The position numbers and the translations under genes were made by a program. Below, piece after piece: positions 59,923-64,000 of a DNA stretch of 64,000 bases. Position 1 is the first letter of the stretch, and each line of letters opens with the position of its first letter. Below the pieces are notes generated by a model. It saw only the letters and a list, made by a program, of their open reading frames with translations, was not told the DNA's origin and did not search any database. The stretch is taken from the NCBI GenBank assembly GCA_018241525.1, contig JAFEDR010000010.1, forward strand, positions 558,001 to 622,000, read 5' to 3'. This stretch comes from Pseudomonadota bacterium (GTDB taxonomy: Bacteria > Pseudomonadota > Gammaproteobacteria > Steroidobacterales > Steroidobacteraceae).

Positions 59923-61826
59923 GCCGCGCCGGCCCATGCCCGGCACAGGTGGTAGGTCACCCCCGCCGCCACGTAGGCGAGCGTGAACTGGTAGGCGACC
60001 ATCAGCAGCGGGTAACGCCAGCCGTTGGTCTCGCGTCGCGCGGTGACCAGCGTCGACAGGCACTGCGGGGCGAACACGTACCACGCGAGCAGCGCCGCGG
60101 CGGTCGCGAAGCTCCACTCGCGCGCGATCAGCGGCGCGATCTGGCCGGCGACGTCGCTGCCGGTCGCCGCCAGCGAGTAGACGGTACCGAGCGCCCCGAC
60201 CACCACCTCGCGCGCGGCGATGCCGGGCACCAGGGCGAGCGAGATCTGCCAGTTGAAGCCGATCGGCGCGAACAGCACCGCGAGGCCCGCGCCGATGCGG
60301 CCGGCGATGCTGTATTCGATCGCCGGTCCCGTCGCGCCCGGCGGCGGCGCCGGGAAGCTGCTCAGGAACCAGAGCAGCACCATCAGCGCCAGGATGATCG
60401 AGCCGACCCGCTTCACGAACACCTCGACCCGCTGCAGCAGGCCGATCCCGAGGTTGCGCAGGCTCGGCACGTGGTAGGTCGGCAACTCCATCTGCAGCGG
60501 GTGCAGTGCCGCGGAGCCGTGCAGGCGCTTCATGACCCAGGCGACCAGGAACGCGCCGGTGACGCCCGCGAAGTACAGCACGAACAGCACCACGCCCTGC
60601 AGGCCGATGCCGAGCGCGAGCGTGCGGGCGGGCACGAAGGCCCCGATCAGCAGCGTGTACACGGGCAGCCGCGCGGAACAGGTCATCAGCGGCGCGACCA
60701 GGATCGTCACCCGCCGGTCGCGCTCGTTCGGGATCGTGCGTGCCGCGAGGATGCCGGGCACCGCGCAGGCGAAGCTCGACAGCAGCGGGATGAACGAGCG
60801 TCCCGACAGACCAACGCTGCCCATCAGGCGGTCGAGCAGGAACGCCGCCCGCGGCAGGTAGCCCGAATCCTCGAGCAGCAGGATGAACGCGAACAGGATC
60901 AGGATCTGCGGCAGGAACACCAGCACGCTGCCGGCGCCGGCCAGCACGCCGTCGACCAGCAGGCTCTCGAGCGGACCGGCAGGCAGCACCCGCGCGACGC
61001 CGCCGGCGAGCGCGGCGATCAGCGCCGTGATCGCGTCCATGAAGGGCTTCGCCCAGACGAACACCGCCTGGAAGATCAGGAACAGGGTCACCGCGAGGAT
61101 CAGCGGCCCGGCGATCGGGTGCAGCACGACCCGGTCGATGCGGTCGCTCAGCGTGTCGCTGCGCACGCGCTCGAGGCCGAGCCGCGTCAGGATGCGCTCG
61201 ACCTCGTGCTGGTCGCCGGCCACGGTCGCGAGATCCGCCGCCACCGACGCGCTGGCGCCGGCCGCCGCGGTGGACGCGTCGGCCGGCGCAGGTGCCGGGC
61301 TCGGGGCGTGGGTCGCGTCCAGGTGCGCGATCAGCGCCGCCGCACCGCCTGCCCGCACGCCGACCGTCTCGACGACCGGCAGCCCGAGCTCACGGCTGAG
61401 CGCCGCGGCATCGACGCGGATGCCGCGCCGCTCGGCGAGGTCGACCATGTTGAGCGCGACGACGATGCGCTGGCCGAGGCGGCGCAGCGCGAGCACGAGG
61501 CGCAGGTGTCGCCGCAGGTTGGTCGCGTCGACGACGGCGACCACCTCATCGGGGCGGCGCTCGTCGGGCAGGCGGCCGAGCACGAAGTCGCAGGTGATCT
61601 GCTCGTCGGGCGTGCGCGGCCGCAGGCTGTAGGCGCCGGGCAGGTCGAGCACCCGCACCCGGTGGCCGGACGCCGTGCGCAACCGCCCCTCCTTGCGCTC
61701 GACGGTGACGCCGGCGTAGTTCGCGATCTTCTGCCGGCTGCCCGTCAGCAGGTTGAACAGCGCCGTCTTGCCGCAGTTCGGGTTGCCGACGAGCGCAACC
61801 AGGGGTTCGCGGGCGAGCGCGTTCAC
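59919..61826 (-). CDS. feoB: Ferrous iron transporter FeoB
   Basis: Fe(II) importer of 635 residues. The N-terminal G protein domain has G1 GNPNCGKT (14-21), NYAGVTVERKEG, DLPGAYSL (G3) and NMVD (G4); the C-terminal membrane domain contains two Gate motifs (IPLLSSFACAVPGILAAR and GIAAREVVVGALG) and LMTCSARLPVY. The usual cytosolic linker is shortened and Ala/Pro-rich (~190-215). The GTG start at 61826 overlaps the feoA stop (GTGA). It is shorter than E. coli FeoB (773). A small membrane protein gene follows. Confidence 0.94.
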   Translation of the reverse strand: MNALAREPLVALVGNPNCGKTALFNLLTGSRQKIANYAGVTVERKEGRLRTASGHRVRVLDLPGAYSLRPRTPDEQITCDFVLGRLPDERRPDEVVAVVDATNLRRHLRLVLALRRLGQRIVVALNMVDLAERRGIRVDAAALSRELGLPVVETVGVRAGGAAALIAHLDATHAPSPAPAPADASTAAAGASASVAADLATVAGDQHEVERILTRLGLERVRSDTLSDRIDRVVLHPIAGPLILAVTLFLIFQAVFVWAKPFMDAITALIAALAGGVARVLPAGPLESLLVDGVLAGAGSVLVFLPQILILFAFILLLEDSGYLPRAAFLLDRLMGSVGLSGRSFIPLLSSFACAVPGILAARTIPNERDRRVTILVAPLMTCSARLPVYTLLIGAFVPARTLALGIGLQGVVLFVLYFAGVTGAFLVAWVMKRLHGSAALHPLQMELPTYHVPSLRNLGIGLLQRVEVFVKRVGSIILALMVLLWFLSSFPAPPPGATGPAIEYSIAGRIGAGLAVLFAPIGFNWQISLALVPGIAAREVVVGALGTVYSLAATGSDVAGQIAPLIAREWSFATAAALLAWYVFAPQCLSTLVTARRETNGWRYPLLMVAYQFTLAYVAAGVTYHLCRAWAGAA

Positions 61827-62125
61827 GGCGCCGCCGCCGGGACGCCCGCGAGCGCGACCACCCGGATGCACGCCGCCTCGGCCCGCCGCAGCGCGAACGT
61901 GTCGCTTCCGACCCGGACCGCGAGCGGCTCGCCGAAGAGCGCCCGCGCGAGCAGCCTCACCCGCTCCCCCGGCAGGAACCCCATTTCCGCCAGCCGCTCG
62001 GTGAGATCGCCCGCCTCACGGCCCGGCGGCGCGTCCAGCGCGACGATTTGGGCTTCGATATCGAGCGGAAGCTCTTCAAGTCCCAAGGAATTCGGCGGTC
62101 GGGCGGTGTCGGTTCCGGGGCTCAC
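61823..62125 (-). CDS. feoA: FeoA, SH3-like partner of FeoB
   Basis: Small cytosolic protein of up to 100 residues. LAEMGFLPGERVRLLARALFGEPLAVRVGSDTFALRRAEA is the FeoA SH3-like pattern (here given only as its conserved core: MGFLPG, PLAVRV, ALRRAEA). The GTG at 62125 gives a 20-residue leader; an in-frame TTG shortly downstream would give a more typical start. It overlaps feoB by 4 bp and is preceded by a Fur-type box. Confidence 0.9.
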   Translation of the reverse strand: MSPGTDTARPPNSLGLEELPLDIEAQIVALDAPPGREAGDLTERLAEMGFLPGERVRLLARALFGEPLAVRVGSDTFALRRAEAACIRVVALAGVPAAAP

Positions 62126-62156
62126 GGCGGGCTCGGGTGGCTACGCCGGCCATTCT

Positions 62157-62178
62157 AATTGAGAATGACTCGCATTCG
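62157..62178 (-). promoter_or_regulatory. Probable Fur box upstream of feoA
   Basis: The sequence aattgagaatgactcgcatt with flanking bases contains GAATG (62163-62167) and CATTC (62173-62177) as an inverted repeat and matches the Fur consensus (TGAGAATGATTCTCA-like). It lies about 32-53 bp before the feoA start, where a promoter would be, and predicts iron repression of feoAB. Confidence 0.75.
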
Positions 62179-62225
62179 TCAATGCGGAGTATCCACAATG
62201 ACGATTCCGCCCGGGCCGGGCCGGA

Positions 62226-63599
62226 TCAGTGGTCCGAGGCGATCGCGCCCAGGGTGTCCAGGAAGGCGAGGATCTCCGCCGTCCGCGACTTCATGAGCCG
62301 TAGGTCCCCCCGGCTCTCGACGTTGAGCCGGATCAGCGGCTCGGTGTTCGAGGAGCGCAGGTTGAGCCGCCAGTCGGCGTGCTCGATCGACAGTCCATCC
62401 GTGTAGTCGATCGCGAGCGCCCCCGGCGCATAGCGCGCCTCGACCGCCGCGATCGCCTTGGCCCCGTCCGGGACCCGGCGGTTGATCTCGCCGCTCGCCG
62501 GGAACAGCCGCATCCGCTCCGCGACCAGCGCCGACAGCGGCTGGCCGGTCTCGGACAGCATCTGGGCGACGACCAGCCACGGGATCATGCCGCTGTCGCA
62601 GTAGGCGAAGTCGCGGAAGTAGTGGTGCGCACTCATCTCGCCGCCGTACGCGGCATCGACCTCGCGCATCTTCGCCTTGATGAACGCGTGGCCGGACTTG
62701 CACAGCACCGGCTCGCCGCCCGCGGCGCGGACGATGTCGAGCGTGTTCCAGGTCAGGCGCGGGTCGTGCACGATGCGCGCGCCGGGCTGGCGGCGCAGGA
62801 ACACCGAGGCGAGCAGGCCGACGATGTAGTAGCCCTCGATGAACGTGCCTTCCTCGTCGAAGAAGAAGCAGCGGTCGTAGTCGCCGTCCCAGGCGATGCC
62901 GAGGTCGGCGCGCTCGCGGCGCACCGCCTCGACCACCGGCGCGTGGTTCTGCTCGAGCATCGGATTCGGCACGCCGTTCGGGAACGTGCCGTCCGGCGCG
63001 TGGAACAGCTTCACCCAGCGGAACGGCAGCGAGGGCTCGAGGCGGTCGATCACGAGGCCGGCGCCGCCATTGCCGGCATTGCAGACGATCTTCAGCGGCT
63101 TCAGCCGGTCGCGGTCGACGTACGACAGCAGGTGCTCGAGGTACTTCGGCATCGTGTCGACGGCGGCGATCGTGCCCGGCCGGGCCGGTGCCGTGAAGCG
63201 CGCCGCCTCGGCGAGCGCGCGGATGTCCTTGAGGCCGGTGTCGGCGGAGATCGGCCGCGAGCCCTCGCGCACGAACTTCATGCCGTTGTAGTCGGGCGGG
63301 TTGTGGCTGGCGGTGACCATGATCCCGCCGTCGAGGCCGAGCGCGAAGGTCGCGTAGTAGACCCCCTCGGTGCCGCACAGTCCGATGTCGACCACGTCGA
63401 CCCCGGAGTCGACCAGCCCGCGGATCACGCTGCCGGCGAGCTCGCCGCTCGACAGCCGGATGTCGCGCCCGACGCAGACGCGCCGCGGCTTCAGGAATTC
63501 CGCGTAGCCGCGCGCCACCCGGTAGGCGATGTCGGCGTTGAGCTCGGTCGGGATGCGGCCGCGCAGGTCGTAGGCCTTGAAGGCGGTGATGGCGCTCAT
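62226..63599 (-). CDS. cpsG: Phosphomannomutase / phosphoglucomutase (CpsG/ManB type)
   Basis: Interconverts mannose-6-phosphate and mannose-1-phosphate (and/or glucose forms), 457 residues. The phosphoserine loop is VTASHNPPDYNG (Ser98), the metal-binding loop WDGDYDRC (238-242 acidic residues), the sugar-recognition loop GGEMSAHHYF, and the phosphate-binding loop RSSNTEPLIRLNVES. Together with the partial guanylyltransferase/isomerase just upstream on the same strand it forms the GDP-mannose branch, a likely donor for the EPS. GDP-mannose may also feed fucose or other sugars. Confidence 0.94.
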   Translation of the reverse strand: MSAITAFKAYDLRGRIPTELNADIAYRVARGYAEFLKPRRVCVGRDIRLSSGELAGSVIRGLVDSGVDVVDIGLCGTEGVYYATFALGLDGGIMVTASHNPPDYNGMKFVREGSRPISADTGLKDIRALAEAARFTAPARPGTIAAVDTMPKYLEHLLSYVDRDRLKPLKIVCNAGNGGAGLVIDRLEPSLPFRWVKLFHAPDGTFPNGVPNPMLEQNHAPVVEAVRRERADLGIAWDGDYDRCFFFDEEGTFIEGYYIVGLLASVFLRRQPGARIVHDPRLTWNTLDIVRAAGGEPVLCKSGHAFIKAKMREVDAAYGGEMSAHHYFRDFAYCDSGMIPWLVVAQMLSETGQPLSALVAERMRLFPASGEINRRVPDGAKAIAAVEARYAPGALAIDYTDGLSIEHADWRLNLRSSNTEPLIRLNVESRGDLRLMKSRTAEILAFLDTLGAIASDH

Positions 63600-63651
63600 C
63601 GGCAGGGGGTACTCGTGTGGCGGACGGAGAGCCGGCGGGACCGGCGGTCGC

Positions 63652-64000
63652 TCAGGTGTTCGTGCCCTCGCGCCCGTAGCGGTCCTCGAAGCGGACGATA
63701 TCGTCCTCGCCGAGGTAGGAGCCCGACTGCACCTCGATGATGTGCAGCGGCACCTTGCCGGGGTTCTCGATGCGGTGCCGGGCGCCGATCGGAATGTAGG
63801 TCGACTCGTTCTCGGACAGCAGGAACACCTTGTCGTCGCAGGTGATGCGCGCGGTGCCCTCGACCACGATCCAGTGCTCGGCGCGGTGGTGGTGCATCTG
63901 CAGCGACAGCGTCGCGCCCGGTTTCACCGTCAGCCGCTTCACCTGGAAGCGCATGCCGCCGTCGACGCTGTCGTAGCTGCCCCACGGCCGGAAGACCTCG
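63652..64000 (-). CDS. Mannose-1-phosphate guanylyltransferase / mannose-6-phosphate isomerase, C-terminal cupin part (5' part outside window)
   Basis: C-terminal fragment of a bifunctional AlgA/ManC/XanB-type enzyme; the gene continues beyond the right edge. [12 protein letters not shown] opens the isomerase cupin domain, followed by [19 protein letters not shown] with the metal-binding histidines, and [32 protein letters not shown]. It ends 52 bp before cpsG on the same strand. The guanylyltransferase domain is not visible, so a single-function isomerase cannot be ruled out, though the local sequence is typical of the bifunctional form. Confidence 0.85.
   Translation of the reverse strand, partial: EVFRPWGSYDSVDGGMRFQVKRLTVKPGATLSLQMHHHRAEHWIVVEGTARITCDDKVFLLSENESTYIPIGARHRIENPGKVPLHIIEVQSGSYLGEDDIVRFEDRYGREGTNT

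Overview
The window is a GC-rich stretch of a Gammaproteobacterium chromosome. The lineage is inferred from the GlrK-QseG-GlrR operon, gltX beside tRNA-Ala and tRNA-Glu genes, cstA with its small partner, and a Fur-type box in front of feoAB; the codon bias would fit the Xanthomonadales, Nevskiales or Steroidobacterales, but I cannot settle the family. Most of the window, about 4-52.7 kb, is one large exopolysaccharide (EPS) locus, flanked by housekeeping genes and by nucleotide-sugar precursor genes (galE at the left edge; cpsG/manB and an AlgA/ManC-type enzyme at the right edge).

Layout. 1-4.2 kb: 3' end of galE and a two-component operon (histidine kinase, lipoprotein, sigma54-type regulator). 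4.2-9.8 kb: a flippase-like membrane protein and a DegT aminotransferase, then an LhgO-like flavoenzyme and a membrane-anchored cytochrome c/PQQ dehydrogenase. 9.9-17 kb: a tightly overlapping sugar-tailoring operon (class III aminotransferase, PIG-L deacetylase, RfbF-like nucleotidyltransferase, DUF4910 hydrolase, RfbC-like epimerase, SDR) divergent from a C-methyltransferase. 17-19.1 kb: an XrtA-type polysaccharide deacetylase overlapping an ATP-grasp enzyme. 19.3-33.4 kb: secreted proteins (an unrecognised one, a beta-helix protein, two DUF4038 proteins), three family 2 glycosyltransferases, a Wzm/Wzt ABC exporter and a pyruvyltransferase. 33.4-51 kb: fourteen minus-strand genes with gaps of at most 16 bp or overlaps, ordered like an XrtA/PEP-CTERM-associated EPS operon (export protein, chain-length protein, tyrosine kinase, outer-membrane barrel, FemAB protein, glycosyltransferases, amidotransferase, acetyltransferase, O-antigen-ligase-like protein), with a PL26/YetA-like lyase inside it; the initiating sugar transferase lies upstream at 51.3-52.7 kb. 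52.8-64 kb: tRNA-Glu, tRNA-Ala, gltX, an Ig/Fn3 lipoprotein, tRNA-Val, cstA-ybdD, uppP, feoAB plus a small partner, cpsG, and a partial mannose-1-phosphate guanylyltransferase/isomerase.

How it fits together. GalE, CpsG/ManB, the AlgA/ManC-type protein, the DegT enzyme and the 10-17 kb operon would supply and decorate nucleotide sugars. The sugar transferase would start repeat units on undecaprenyl phosphate (recycled by UppP), the many glycosyltransferases would extend them, acetyl-, pyruvyl- and amidotransferases would modify them, and Wza/Wzz/kinase/ligase-type proteins and/or the Wzm/Wzt transporter would export them. Several secreted carbohydrate-active proteins may trim or bind the product. 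The most notable points are the many XrtA-associated families with no exosortase or PEP-CTERM substrate in the window, the overlapping sugar operon with poorly understood members, the lyase and DUF4038 proteins inside an EPS locus, and a sigma54 activator whose GAFTGA loop is altered.
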